From assembly GCA_965203985.1 (NCBI GenBank), contig CBDBDS010000002.1, positions 757,714 through 821,713 on the forward strand: a stretch of DNA of 64,000 nucleotides, written 5' to 3'. The DNA comes from Bin87 sp965203985. GTDB lineage: Bacteria > Chloroflexota > Dehalococcoidia > Lucifugimonadales > UBA3495. This document shows, in pieces, positions 9,328 to 17,930 of the stretch (position 1 is the stretch's first letter; every line of letters begins with the position of its first letter). The translations under genes and the position numbers were made by a program. The notes beneath the pieces are model-generated. The model did no database searches. It had not been told where the DNA came from and worked only from the letters and a program-made list of their open reading frames with translations.

Positions 9328-12291
9328 TCAGATAAGAAGGTCCAGTTCTTCATCTTCTAGCCCGTCATCGTTGTCATTCGGGCTCTCTACCTGAATGATC
9401 AAGTCTCCATTGTCAAACGAAGGCCACAATGCACTAAGTTCTGGCAACCGGCCCTCTCTGGTGGTGCTGAGGTAAACCCATTTGGTAGCGAGGTTGATGG
9501 CATCGAACAGCGCTTGCCGGGTTTGGCTCGGGATGTTGTTTCGGAACCGGCTCACTACCAATTGAGGTAGAAGCACAGAGTCAAAAGTCTGCCCCACAGC
9601 GGCATCGTAGGTCAGGAGTTTTGGGAGATGGTCAAGCGCGCCAACCGGGTGTTCCAATTCGAACTCGATTCCGAATGCTTGCAGTTGTCTGGCGAATGAG
9701 GAAACAAGCCCATTCGTAGGCAGCAGTACGGCGGTTCTTCGGTCTGTACGCAGTCGCTGGCGCAAAACTTCAGCGAGCCGCCTCGTCTCACCATGTGCTG
9801 TATCGGCAATGTAGAAGAGTGGCTTCTCCCGTTCAGGTGTAAAATGAGTCTCCCGATTGATATAGCTAGCTCTTTCTTCCGGATCGGAAATAAACTGCGC
9901 CGATAATCTGGTGATGAACGGAGAACGCCGGATGACGGGCAACTCGCCGGCGGTTTCCAAGACGGTTTCGGGCTGTTGTCGTCGTCGCCTCCGTTCCTCG
10001 TCGGCTCGGTCTACGAGTGCTTGGTCCCGAGACATCTGGGCCGCGTTACGATACCAGGATAGCTCCCAATCGTCCATCGAGGAAATATCCCGGAAGTAAA
10101 CAAACGCATCGGACAACGCGGATTGCGATTCTTCGATAAGACCGAGCCTTTCGTAGATCTCCGCGGCCAGCGCGAAATTCGGGCCTATATTTTCTCGGTC
10201 AAGTGCCATTTTGACGGCTTCCAGTGCATCCGAAGGACGACCGTTCCTCAATGCTAAGTGTGCCAAATTGAACACCGGTCCAGACCATGTGGAATCCGCT
10301 TCAGCAGCGTCGGCATATGCTCGATTTGCCCGTTCCAAATCTCCATTAGTCTGGTACAGGAAGCCAAGATAATTTAGGTAGTACACATTTGGCGTTATGG
10401 TGAGGTTTATCGCATTCACTTGAAAATCGATTGCTTTATCAACTTGGCCCAGCGCAAAGTAATATCTCGCGAGTTGAGCAAACGTTGCTGGGAGTCTTTC
10501 CCTTTCCACGTTACCAACTCGCACTGCCTCTTCTGTTTCGTCGATCATCTCACGAGTCGCGTTAGGGTTGGTCACGTGGCTCAGGGGGTTTTCAATTGTT
10601 GATCGGAGCAACTCAGAGCCGGCATGGATGTTTTCCGACAACGACAATTCAAAATGGAGGGCCTTGTTCTCATCGTACCGGAAACGTAGTCGCAAACCAG
10701 TTCCGCCCTCCACGGTGGGTGGTATTTCCCACGTTTGGGAGTAAATGAGCGACATTTCATCACCGGCCACGATTTCCACGCGCAGTTGAGTTGGATCGGC
10801 TATGCTGTCTTGGCTTGGAGTCGCTAGTGAAAGTTGTTCTTCCCAACCTCTTGGCGGATACGGTAAACGTGCGCCACGAGGGATCAATGTCATAGGAGAC
10901 AGACCAGTGCGGATCGAAATGGCATCCGACGCGACCGGCTGTATCACAGGCCGCCCGTGAAGAGCCATGGACAGCGCGTTGTAGGCCGCGCCTCGCGCGA
11001 TGGCCACTTGAGCATCTTCTGCATTCTGGTGGGCCATAATCTCGGCCGAAGGCAAATATTCTTGGATTGCATCTCGCATTTGCGGTATGAGCGTGCTGCC
11101 CCCGACCAGCAGGCAATGATCCACCTCATCCTTAAGTATGTCAGCCCGGTCCAACGCGTCTTGAAGGGGAGCAAAGATCGACCATGTGCTGTAGTACTCA
11201 GTTTCTTGCATATCCAGTTTATCCGAGTCAAAGAACGGCCTCAGCACGGCTTCCAGATCCTGTTCGCTGAGGGTGTATTGTTCCAACGTCCATTGGCCTT
11301 TGTCCGGCAGTTCAAAAGGGGCTTCTGGTCCTGGATGTGTCAGCACGATGGGAGTCTTATCCGCACCCTGATATTGCTCAAGGCGCTGCCTCCTGTCAAT
11401 TTCTTCACAGAGTTTGGTTTTTAACGTTTCTGCAACGCCAAGGAGCGCCGGCTCCAATCTGTGCTTACGCTCGCTGTAAGTCACATCGCTGCGTTGCGCC
11501 CCATTTCGCTCAATCAGTTGAGGTATCAAGATCTGGTGAACGATGGCCGCATCAATGTCGCTCCCGCCCAATCGGTGGTAACGTGACACGGACAACTCCG
11601 AGATTTCCATCCCTTCAGGATCGACTCGAAACACTGCTATGTCGCAGGTGCCTCCTCCAAAATCAAACACCACCAAATTGCTTGGTTTGTCGATGCTGGC
11701 TTGGTGGGAGACAAGGTAGTCAATGAACGCCGCCACGGGTTCGTCAAGCAGGTCTCCACCGACCACTTTTATACTTGATAAACCTGCAGCTTCCACAGTG
11801 TCGTTCCGCTGCGCCATTTGAAAAGAGGCTGGAACAGTGATTGTGACGCTTCGCGGCGGGAGGTCGTTACTGTCCTGTGCGGCTTCTCTGAGGAACGCAA
11901 GGACCTTGGCAGCTATTTCCTTTGCAGAGCGGTATCCATCCGGAGCCTGGTGGTAGGTGCGCCGCAAGCCCATATCGTTCTTGGTGTTGTAGAAAATGTC
12001 CCTATGGGGTCGACTCCTGCTTCCTCCGATCATTCGCTTGGCGCCTTCGCCAACGCGAGATCGTCCTCCCACAATGGCTACTACGGACGGGATCAGTTGA
12101 TTGATATATTCCCCGGTGTCGGTTTCCTGTTTGATCGGCAAACAGCGCACCCTCGGTTGATCGCCAGACTTGGGATCCCATAACACCTCTGCCACCGCAG
12201 AATTTGTGGTGCCAAGGTCGATACCGATTGCACGTATCGGTTCAGGCGGCAGGCTACCGGTGTCTCTGGTGATAATGTCCAAAATGTTCAT
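9328..12291 (-). CDS. Hsp70-like ATPase fused to TPR repeats and a helicase-C-like domain
   Basis: I start this 987-residue protein at MNILDIITRD (12291), where an AGGGAGA lies upstream, rather than at the alternative 12354. Residues 20-430 form an Hsp70/actin-fold ATPase: phosphate-1 loop IDLGTTNSAV, phosphate-2 FDFGGGTCD near 209 and adenosine motif VGGSTLIPQM near 395. A beta-rich region follows, then TPR-like helices at about 610-720 (QLARYYFALGQVDKAIDF and relatives). The last 150 residues resemble the C-terminal core of UvrD-type helicases: TAVLLPTNGLVSSFARQL, then TYDAAVGQTFDSVLLPQL (motif V position) and a closing STTREGR where helicases have a TRA motif. No Walker A is present, so that part cannot be a helicase alone. 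It lies downstream of a kinase/phosphatase/vWA operon in the same direction. Confidence 0.75.
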   Translation of the reverse strand: MNILDIITRDTGSLPPEPIRAIGIDLGTTNSAVAEVLWDPKSGDQPRVRCLPIKQETDTGEYINQLIPSVVAIVGGRSRVGEGAKRMIGGSRSRPHRDIFYNTKNDMGLRRTYHQAPDGYRSAKEIAAKVLAFLREAAQDSNDLPPRSVTITVPASFQMAQRNDTVEAAGLSSIKVVGGDLLDEPVAAFIDYLVSHQASIDKPSNLVVFDFGGGTCDIAVFRVDPEGMEISELSVSRYHRLGGSDIDAAIVHQILIPQLIERNGAQRSDVTYSERKHRLEPALLGVAETLKTKLCEEIDRRQRLEQYQGADKTPIVLTHPGPEAPFELPDKGQWTLEQYTLSEQDLEAVLRPFFDSDKLDMQETEYYSTWSIFAPLQDALDRADILKDEVDHCLLVGGSTLIPQMRDAIQEYLPSAEIMAHQNAEDAQVAIARGAAYNALSMALHGRPVIQPVASDAISIRTGLSPMTLIPRGARLPYPPRGWEEQLSLATPSQDSIADPTQLRVEIVAGDEMSLIYSQTWEIPPTVEGGTGLRLRFRYDENKALHFELSLSENIHAGSELLRSTIENPLSHVTNPNATREMIDETEEAVRVGNVERERLPATFAQLARYYFALGQVDKAIDFQVNAINLTITPNVYYLNYLGFLYQTNGDLERANRAYADAAEADSTWSGPVFNLAHLALRNGRPSDALEAVKMALDRENIGPNFALAAEIYERLGLIEESQSALSDAFVYFRDISSMDDWELSWYRNAAQMSRDQALVDRADEERRRRRQQPETVLETAGELPVIRRSPFITRLSAQFISDPEERASYINRETHFTPEREKPLFYIADTAHGETRRLAEVLRQRLRTDRRTAVLLPTNGLVSSFARQLQAFGIEFELEHPVGALDHLPKLLTYDAAVGQTFDSVLLPQLVVSRFRNNIPSQTRQALFDAINLATKWVYLSTTREGRLPELSALWPSFDNGDLIIQVESPNDNDDGLEDEELDLLI

Positions 12292-12354
12292 CGTTGGGCG
12301 TCTCCCTGTCAACGATGCCTTATTTTGCTCTGGCAGATTGCGTCCTGTCAACAT

Positions 12355-12686
12355 TCCCGGTTCGCCCCATCTTCCCTGATGTGGTTTAGGCAGCTGCCTT
12401 CAAGATGTTGGCCGTTGGCAATGCATCGGCACCGAGGTCATGGCCGAGGGTTAGTCGCAACCGCCTTCTTGCCATTCGTAGCGCTATTCGGCCATTGCCG
12501 CGCCCACCGAGCGTCGGGTCGTCAGACAGTGGGGGAAGATGCCCTCCACGACGCTCCGGTTCCAGATGTCCTTGTTCCACTGTATGGCGTAGAACTTTCC
12601 ACTCCTTACCAGTAGGATCTTGGGAGCGGTCATTGAAAACGGATCGGGCAGGTACGTGTGTATTTATCGCCGCTCTATACCTATGG
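12355..12686. other. Intergenic stretch between kinase-like and Hsp70-like genes
   Basis: No gene is supported. A minus-strand frame ending ALPTANILKAAA at 12386 looks like a coding remnant, but I cannot name it. The gap is long enough for the Hsp70-like gene to have its own promoter, yet both neighbours point left. Confidence 0.35.
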
Positions 12687-14102
12687 CTATGGCCGACCGG
12701 TACGCCAGGCCCAAAGCGCCGCAGCGAGAGCAGAGCACACCAGGTGGGTGAGCAAAGTTGACGCTAGGTCGCCGAACAGGTAATAGAGGCCGACCACAAC
12801 GAAAGCCGGTATCGTCAGCAGGGCCAAGAGGTACATTCCGCTGACGATGCCCTCGTCGCGGCGCTGAATATCGTCAACTACGCTGCACACCGCGGCGGCC
12901 GATCCGTTGATGCATTTAGCCGCCAAATGTGCGGCGTACGCGGTCCCCGTTGCCGACCTGCGTGCGAGAGCGGCTAGGCGCCGCAAGCTGAGTTTTGCCC
13001 AAGCGCGGCCGGAGTTTGTGCCGGAGGCGCTGGCACCCGCAGTGTTGTTCGACCCGGCGGCACGTTGTTGCCCGATTACTTGAGTCGAACCCGCCCACCG
13101 ACTGGACGGGCCAGCGCCGCTTGACGGGTTAGATTGTCGCCGTCTGCCCCCGGTCTTGAGTGTCAGTCGCGGCGGCCTGCCGGCGCGCGCACGAGGTGCC
13201 CCGGCCGAGTCCCGGCGTCCCAGGACCTGTCCCGGCGAGGGAACCTGTGCAACCGGAAGCCGGCAATAGCGGCGCAACTCGGTCGTCAGCTTGCGCACCG
13301 TTGGATCGGGGCAGCTTGCCAGCGCCGACCACAGGGGTGTGGCGCCCGGATTTTCGAGGTCCTTTCTGGTGAAGAGCAGGTTGTCCCCGTTGTGAAAGCG
13401 GTCCCAGAGAGTTGGGTCCGAGCCGACGGCCGCCAGGCTGAGGTGGATGACCAGCGCGGGGAAGTTGTCGATGTTCCGGTCGTAGTCCCGGGCGGTCCTC
13501 GCCGGATGCTGGTAGTTGCGGTGTCCCAGCTCCGGGCTGGGCTGTCCCTGAAAGGTATCCACGAAGACGCCGTCGTAGTCAACCAGGCGGATCTCGCCGG
13601 AGGGAGCAACGATCACGTTGCCGTGCTGCAGGTCGTTGTGGGCGATGGGCAGGTCCTGCAGGGCGGTCATCAATGCAAGCCATCGCCGGGACAGGTCCCG
13701 CATGGCGCCGGCGTCGTTCCGATTGGCGCCGACGTACTTATCCAGGGTCTCACCCTCCGCCCAGTCCATCTTGACGACGGGGTGTCGCTCGCCGCCGACC
13801 AGCAGCTCCCGGTCCAGGTACTCGAAGTCCACGAAACCCGGCGGATGCAGCATGCACAGGTAGTCGCTCATGGCCCGGTACCGCTGTTGACGGTCGGGAG
13901 CCTCGCTGACGAAGCAGCGCACGGCGCGCTCCCTGCGGTTGCCGACCAGACGGTACACGCTGGCGAACTGACCGGAATACACGACTGGCTGGCCGGAGCC
14001 CTTCCGCAAGGTTCGACCGGCGGACAATTCCGGGTCCAGGAAACGCTGCCCGGGGTTCTGCATGGCGGCGGTGTACGCTTCTCGGGTGGGCATGCTCAGC
14101 AC
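12687..14102 (-). CDS. Protein-kinase-like membrane protein of a TerY-P triad
   Basis: A kinase-fold domain covers residues 20-290: a glycine-rich start (YSGQFASVYRL), AVRCF at the position of the ATP-binding Lys (Arg here), the catalytic loop HNDLQHGNVIV, and VDYDG in place of DFG. Catalytic Asp and Asn are kept, so activity is plausible. A Ser/Gly-rich linker follows, then two hydrophobic helices at the C-terminus (GMYLLALLTIPAFVVVGLYYLF and TLLTHLVCSALAAALWAW), which should anchor it in the membrane. The start is either GTG at 14102 or ATG at 14093, about 10-20 bp after the PP2C stop. With the PP2C and vWA genes upstream it makes the kinase-phosphatase-vWA triad known from tellurite-resistance-type stress systems. 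Confidence 0.8.
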   Translation of the reverse strand: MLSMPTREAYTAAMQNPGQRFLDPELSAGRTLRKGSGQPVVYSGQFASVYRLVGNRRERAVRCFVSEAPDRQQRYRAMSDYLCMLHPPGFVDFEYLDRELLVGGERHPVVKMDWAEGETLDKYVGANRNDAGAMRDLSRRWLALMTALQDLPIAHNDLQHGNVIVAPSGEIRLVDYDGVFVDTFQGQPSPELGHRNYQHPARTARDYDRNIDNFPALVIHLSLAAVGSDPTLWDRFHNGDNLLFTRKDLENPGATPLWSALASCPDPTVRKLTTELRRYCRLPVAQVPSPGQVLGRRDSAGAPRARAGRPPRLTLKTGGRRRQSNPSSGAGPSSRWAGSTQVIGQQRAAGSNNTAGASASGTNSGRAWAKLSLRRLAALARRSATGTAYAAHLAAKCINGSAAAVCSVVDDIQRRDEGIVSGMYLLALLTIPAFVVVGLYYLFGDLASTLLTHLVCSALAAALWAWRTGRP

Positions 14103-14112
14103 TGTCCCGCAG

Positions 14113-14889
14113 CTACGCGATGGTGGCCATCAGGAGCGTGGCGTCGTCGTTTCGCATGGCGCCATCAGCCCGATGCTCCGCCACCCAATCCTCGCGACGT
14201 TGGGGCGGTTCCTGACAGAGTTTCCGCAACGTTGACCACGGATCGTCATGGCGCGATTCCCGGGTCAGGGCCCAGCAGGCCACCGCGTCGGTGGCCAGGA
14301 TCACCAGGTCCCCTTGGCGGCACTCTCCCATCCGTAGTTGCATCTGCCCGGTCCCGGTCGAGTTGGCGGGGTTGCTGCTGAGCAGGCTCGGCGTGTTCCC
14401 GAATTGGGTCGGGTCATCCACGGGAAAAGCGGTGTGGAGCCGGCCCTCCCTCACGATGAACAGGCAGCAATCGCCCACCGCCAGCGCCTGCCAGGCGAGC
14501 GACCCGACGCCTGCCGCCGGCCGGATATTGATCCCGCAGAAGGTGGCCATCGCGCCCTGCTTCACCTTGGCGCGCCCGTGCCAGGGAATGTTCCGGCGCA
14601 GCACGTCCCGGTTCCATTTCTCCCGGCATGGTTCCAGCCGCCGCGAGAGGGTTTCCGCAGACAGGCTCCCCATGTCCAGCGGCTCGCCGTCCACAAAGTT
14701 GTTGACCAGCAACCTGGCCCACTCCCTGGAGAAGGCCGCTTCGGTGGCGCCGTCGGCAATGGCCAGCCGGGCCGTCCAGGCTGAAGCTCCTCGCGGCTCG
14801 GGGATCGACATGTTGTAGGCGTCCTCATTCTCGGCGGGCCGGTTGCCCGCCTTGGCGAAGGAGAAGGCTCGCGGCGGTTGTACTCTCAT
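14113..14889 (-). CDS. PP2C-family serine/threonine phosphatase
   Basis: A 258-residue protein with GGAGGG seven bases before the ATG. PP2C metal-binding motifs are visible: ENEDAYN near residue 20, IADGATEAAFS near 48, DLVILATDAVACW near 195 and NDDATLLM close to the C-terminus. It should remove phosphate from Ser/Thr residues, most simply from targets of the kinase encoded immediately downstream. It lies 23 bp after the vWA gene and 10 bp before the kinase, so the three are translated from one message. Confidence 0.88.
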   Translation of the reverse strand: MRVQPPRAFSFAKAGNRPAENEDAYNMSIPEPRGASAWTARLAIADGATEAAFSREWARLLVNNFVDGEPLDMGSLSAETLSRRLEPCREKWNRDVLRRNIPWHGRAKVKQGAMATFCGINIRPAAGVGSLAWQALAVGDCCLFIVREGRLHTAFPVDDPTQFGNTPSLLSSNPANSTGTGQMQLRMGECRQGDLVILATDAVACWALTRESRHDDPWSTLRKLCQEPPQRREDWVAEHRADGAMRNDDATLLMATIA

Positions 14890-14912
14890 GGAAGCCCTCC
14901 CGGGTCGGAGCG

Positions 14913-15773
14913 TCAGTGCAGGTCCAGCGCCGGCCTGGTCCCGATTTCCAGGAACTGGACCAGGGCCGCCAGATCGCTGTTGAAGACGTACCCGCGGGAG
15001 CCCTCGGAGACGGGTATGCCCAGGCTGGCGGCCTGCCGGAGGCTGTTCTCCGGGAGGACCGAGGACATCCGGAACAGATCCACGGCGTAGCCGTCGTCCC
15101 GGGGCAGGTTTCCCTCCTCGCCGGGATACATGATCGGCGCGGCGGCCACGTCGGACAGGTGGATGTTGAACAGCAGCGTGCCGCCGTCCTGGGTGGCGAT
15201 GTTCATGATGTCCCGGGCGATGGGGATCGGGTCGCCGTCGGTGGCCGCGCCGTCGGTGATGTTGATCACGATGGGAGGGAAGGACTCCGGGTGTTCGGAC
15301 ACCCACTGCCGGAGGGCCTGGGCCGCCGCGGACAGAGCCCCGCACATGGGAGTGGCGCCGCGCGATTCAGGCTCCAGCCATTCGGGTATCGCCTCGACGA
15401 GGTCGATGAGCCCGCCCTTGCCGTCGCTCTCCCTGACCGGGCGGTCGATGATCGCGGCGGCGGCCTCCACCTCGCTGGCCAGCCGGAAGGGATCATTGGC
15501 CTCGACGCCCACGAAGGGAGTGGTGACCACCGGTCCGCCGATCCGGTCGGTGCTGTAGGTGATCACGCCGATGTGGAAGTAATCCCGCACCTCCTCGCCC
15601 TGGGAGCAGCGCTGGATGATGTCGCTCAGGGTGCGGTTGACCGCGGCCGACGCCTGCTCGTGCTTGTAGCAGCCCGGCTGGCCTCCCAGGGCGTGAGACA
15701 TGGAGCCGGACTGGTCGACCAGGAAGAGGAAGCAACCCGGGTTGATCCTGCTGATTTCGGCGCTGTAAGACAT
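14913..15773 (-). CDS. vWA-domain protein (TerY-like)
   Basis: The chosen start MSYSAEISRIN (15773) has AGGAGG nine bases upstream; a longer frame from 15848 lacks one. The 286-residue protein is almost entirely a von Willebrand factor A domain. The MIDAS is complete: DQSGSMS at residues 20-26, a Thr in the RGATPM segment near 145, and NITDGAATDGD near 180. TerY-type vWA proteins are thought to be metal-dependent scaffolds whose binding is controlled by the accompanying kinase and phosphatase. Confidence 0.88.
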   Translation of the reverse strand: MSYSAEISRINPGCFLFLVDQSGSMSHALGGQPGCYKHEQASAAVNRTLSDIIQRCSQGEEVRDYFHIGVITYSTDRIGGPVVTTPFVGVEANDPFRLASEVEAAAAIIDRPVRESDGKGGLIDLVEAIPEWLEPESRGATPMCGALSAAAQALRQWVSEHPESFPPIVINITDGAATDGDPIPIARDIMNIATQDGGTLLFNIHLSDVAAAPIMYPGEEGNLPRDDGYAVDLFRMSSVLPENSLRQAASLGIPVSEGSRGYVFNSDLAALVQFLEIGTRPALDLH

Positions 15774-15898
15774 TTGCGTATCCTCCTGAATGGGTTCGGA
15801 GTTGCATCTCGGATGTGATTGGGGCGTATCCAGGTATCTGGCGGCCAATGGACGCAGTACCGGCGACGTCCCGGCCAGGGCGCGACGACGGCGGCGGG

Positions 15899-16315
15899 CT
15901 AGAAATCGAGCCCGCCGTGCCGGAGATTGCCGTTGCGGACGGTTCTCCGGTTCTTTTGCCGAGCGCCGCCCTTGGCCGGCTTCCCGGCGCCGGAGAACGC
16001 CGATTGCCGTATCGTCCGGCCGGGGGCCGACTGTGTCTGGGGAACCCCGACGTCGCGGTGGGCGCGTCGGAACTCCCGATCGGTCCGGGCCCCCTTCCGC
16101 AGGTTGCAGGTGCGGCAGAGCAGCTGCAGGTTGTTCCGCTGATTGGACCCGCCGCGCGCCAACGGGACCTTGTGGTCGATGTCCATCAGGTCCATCCGCT
16201 GGCGGCTTCCGCAGTACATGCAGCGACCCCGTTGCCGCCGATACAGATCCTTCCTGATATCGGCTCCCATCCGCGTCCGCTTCGGTCGCGACGCGGTGAA
16301 CAGATCGAAAACCAT
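15899..16315 (-). CDS. HNH endonuclease (McrA-like) within the triad operon
   Basis: The start MVFDLFTASRPKRTRMG (16315) has GGGAGG seven bases upstream. The 138-residue protein contains a complete HNH module at about residues 20-75: CMYCG, then MDIDHKVPLARGG, then NNLQLLCRTCNLRKG, with four zinc-binding cysteines and the catalytic His. The basic C-terminal tail may bind DNA. HNH proteins are known companions of kinase/PP2C/vWA triads, which suggests that the system ends in nucleic-acid cleavage. It is followed after 125 bp by the vWA gene. Confidence 0.85.
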   Translation of the reverse strand: MVFDLFTASRPKRTRMGADIRKDLYRRQRGRCMYCGSRQRMDLMDIDHKVPLARGGSNQRNNLQLLCRTCNLRKGARTDREFRRAHRDVGVPQTQSAPGRTIRQSAFSGAGKPAKGGARQKNRRTVRNGNLRHGGLDF

Positions 16316-16382
16316 GCTTGCCTCCCTTGTGGGCTTCGGTTGGGCAACGATTGGCGGGCGCTGACCCTGGCCGGTTGATCCT

Positions 16383-16556
16383 TCAGAAGCCGAAGTTGCA
16401 GATGTGGCCATCGGCGCACGTGCTGCAGATGTCGGTGAAGCAGACCAGGCAACGCCTGATGTGGCGACGACAGAAGGCTCCGTGGCATCCCTGACACCGG
16501 GCCGCCGTTCTCCCGTCGCACACGTACGCTCCGCGGGGCGCGAATTCGCATTCCAT
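16383..16556 (-). CDS. Cys-rich zinc-binding mini-protein
   Basis: A 57-residue protein too small for most gene finders but with a strong AAGGAGG nine bases before its ATG. It has eleven cysteines and several histidines, arranged as CQGCHGAFCRRH, then CLVCFTDICSTC and GHIC, so it should fold around two zinc ions in a RING/B-box-like knuckle. It lies between the HNH gene and the orphan 252-aa gene, in the same direction and with short spacing. A role as adaptor in the same complex is inferred. Confidence 0.65.
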   Translation of the reverse strand: MECEFAPRGAYVCDGRTAARCQGCHGAFCRRHIRRCLVCFTDICSTCADGHICNFGF

Positions 16557-16628
16557 GATGTTCGTCCTCCTTGGTCGCCGTCTTTCGCGGCAGACCTGAA
16601 CCGCCGGGGAAACGCGCCACCGAGCGGG

Positions 16629-17387
16629 TCAGGGGGGCCATTTGAAGAGGCCGGGCGCCGGCAGGGCGATCAACTCGGCCGACGCCGGCCAGTTCAGGGC
16701 GTGGTCGTTGAGCGCCATCAGGTCCCACCGGTCCAACTCCCGGCCGATCTGCGTTGCGGTGGCCCCGTAATTGCGTTCCAAAGCCAGTTCCACGCTCAGG
16801 TTCAGGTGAAAAGCGCCCAGACCGCTGACCAGACCGGCCGTTTTCCATACAATGGGCGGCAGGCTGTGCATGTAGATTTCGTTCCCGCCGCGCTCGACGT
16901 AGGCGTCGGGGAGGCCTTCCGGGGAGACCAGGCGGTCCAGGGCCGTGGGGTAGTCATCCAGGAACAACTCCACCAGCACGCCCAGGATGCAGTGGCGGCG
17001 CAGACCGGCGCGCTCCTCGCTGAGGCTGAAGCGGCCCGGCAGAAAGCGGTCACCGCCGAAGGCCGCCGCGACGTTGTGCCATCGCGATACCAGGGAGAGC
17101 CCGCCGGCCCGCTTCACGGCGCCGCCGTGCCACCGGCCGCCCTGATGGAGGAACCAGCGATTGGCTCCCGCCCGGCGGGCCCAGTCATGGAACCGGATGC
17201 TGTCGGCGCCTTCGATCAAGCGCTTCCCGCCGGCCAGCTGTGGGAACGCCCCAAATGGATTGTTGCCGTGATCGCGCCGCAATACGTCCAGCAGGCCGTG
17301 CCCGTCTCGCGTTTCCACCACCACGAACTCAATGGTTTCCCGGCCGGGCTTCCTTACGCCCAGCGCCGCCTTGGCAATTTCCGCCAT
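16629..17387 (-). CDS. Orphan 252-aa protein of the triad operon
   Basis: I start at MAEIAKAALGVRKPG (17387), because GGAG sits eight bases before it. No known domain is recognised. The N-terminal part is basic and mixed alpha/beta (ETIEFVVVETRDGHGLLDVL), a central RWHNVAAAFGGDRFLPGRFSLSEER follows, and the C-terminus is rich in Leu and Trp. No signal peptide or membrane segment is visible. Every gene around it has a strong ribosome-binding site and the same direction, so it is probably a functional partner in the kinase/phosphatase/vWA/HNH system, possibly the sensor or substrate. Confidence 0.65.
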   Translation of the reverse strand: MAEIAKAALGVRKPGRETIEFVVVETRDGHGLLDVLRRDHGNNPFGAFPQLAGGKRLIEGADSIRFHDWARRAGANRWFLHQGGRWHGGAVKRAGGLSLVSRWHNVAAAFGGDRFLPGRFSLSEERAGLRRHCILGVLVELFLDDYPTALDRLVSPEGLPDAYVERGGNEIYMHSLPPIVWKTAGLVSGLGAFHLNLSVELALERNYGATATQIGRELDRWDLMALNDHALNWPASAELIALPAPGLFKWPP

Positions 17388-17482
17388 GCTCATTTCTCCG
17401 TTCACAGGGTGGCATCTTCCTGTGCTTTCGATCCGCCTTCACAGGACGGAGGGTCGCCGGCTCCGCCGGTGTGCCGCGGCGC

Positions 17483-17614
17483 TCACGCCTGGCGGGGCTT
17501 GCCGGCGTCAGAACGCTTCCTGCGCCACGCGCCGTTCCGGTTGCGCGCTCGGGGTTGTGCCCCTCCCCTGCCGGGGACACGGGGAACTCCACGTCCGGAC
17601 TTGCGATCTGCCAT
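17483..17614 (-). CDS. Small basic leader protein
   Basis: A 43-residue protein starting MADRKSGRGVPRVPGRGG, with AGGAGG seven bases before the ATG. It is rich in Arg, Lys, Gly and Pro and probably unstructured or nucleic-acid binding. It is the first cistron with a good ribosome-binding site downstream of the promoter at 17789-17817. In-frame starts further upstream lack such sites. It could be a leader peptide or a true component. Confidence 0.45.
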   Translation of the reverse strand: MADRKSGRGVPRVPGRGGAQPRARNRNGAWRRKRSDAGKPRQA

Positions 17615-17780
17615 CGTGTTTCCTCCTGTCTGAGGGCTGCGGCCCGGCTTGCCTCCATTGGTCGCCGTCGACAAAATGGCGGAGCGGAGGCTCGGACGCG
17701 CCGACTCTCGCCGCCGCGTTTTCATGAGATGCCGTTTCTGTCGTGAGACCGTCCGGCGCATGGTCGCTGCACCGCTATTG

Positions 17781-17817
17781 ACTATATAGTTATAACGACA
17801 ATATAGAACGCTGTCAA
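17781..17817 (-). promoter_or_regulatory. Near-consensus sigma-70 promoter of the triad operon
   Basis: Read on the minus strand: TTGACA (17817-17812), a 17-bp spacer, then TATAAC (17794-17789). The predicted start overlaps ACTATATAGT (17781-17790), a perfect 10-bp palindrome that could be an operator. A promoter this strong would need repression to stay silent. Confidence 0.75.
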
Positions 17818-17827
17818 GCGCCATGCT

Positions 17828-17866
17828 GCTCAGGCGCAGCCCGTTTATGCCCTCGCGCTCCTGAGC
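17828..17866. promoter_or_regulatory. Inverted repeat between divergent promoters
   Basis: GCTCAGGCGC and GCGCTCCTGAGC face each other across about 17 bp, lying between the leftward triad promoter and the rightward crp-like promoter. A dimeric regulator such as the Crp-like protein encoded at 17931 is the natural candidate to bind it. Confidence 0.4.
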
Positions 17867-17868
17867 GC

Positions 17869-17897
17869 TTACGTCATGGCGTCCCTAACGCTATAAT
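17869..17897 (+). promoter_or_regulatory. Promoter of the first crp-like gene
   Basis: A TATAAT box at 17892-17897 follows a weak TTACGT at 17869-17874 with a 17-bp spacer. The sequence AACGCTATA across the -10 region is shared with the promoter of the second crp-like gene at 61403. Confidence 0.55.
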
Positions 17898-17930
17898 GGC
17901 TCCGCAATCCCGTGGGAGGTCCCAACCAGC

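Noticed and set aside
13134..14381. A 415-codon plus-strand frame opposite the kinase-like gene
   Set aside because: It is the antisense of a clear gene, has no ribosome-binding site and its translation is Gly/Arg/Pro-biased, as expected from high-GC antisense.
14916..15818. A 300-codon plus-strand frame opposite the vWA gene
   Set aside because: Antisense shadow; the minus strand shows a full MIDAS and a ribosome-binding site.
15790..16378. Plus-strand frames over the HNH gene
   Set aside because: HNH motifs and ribosome-binding site are on the minus strand.
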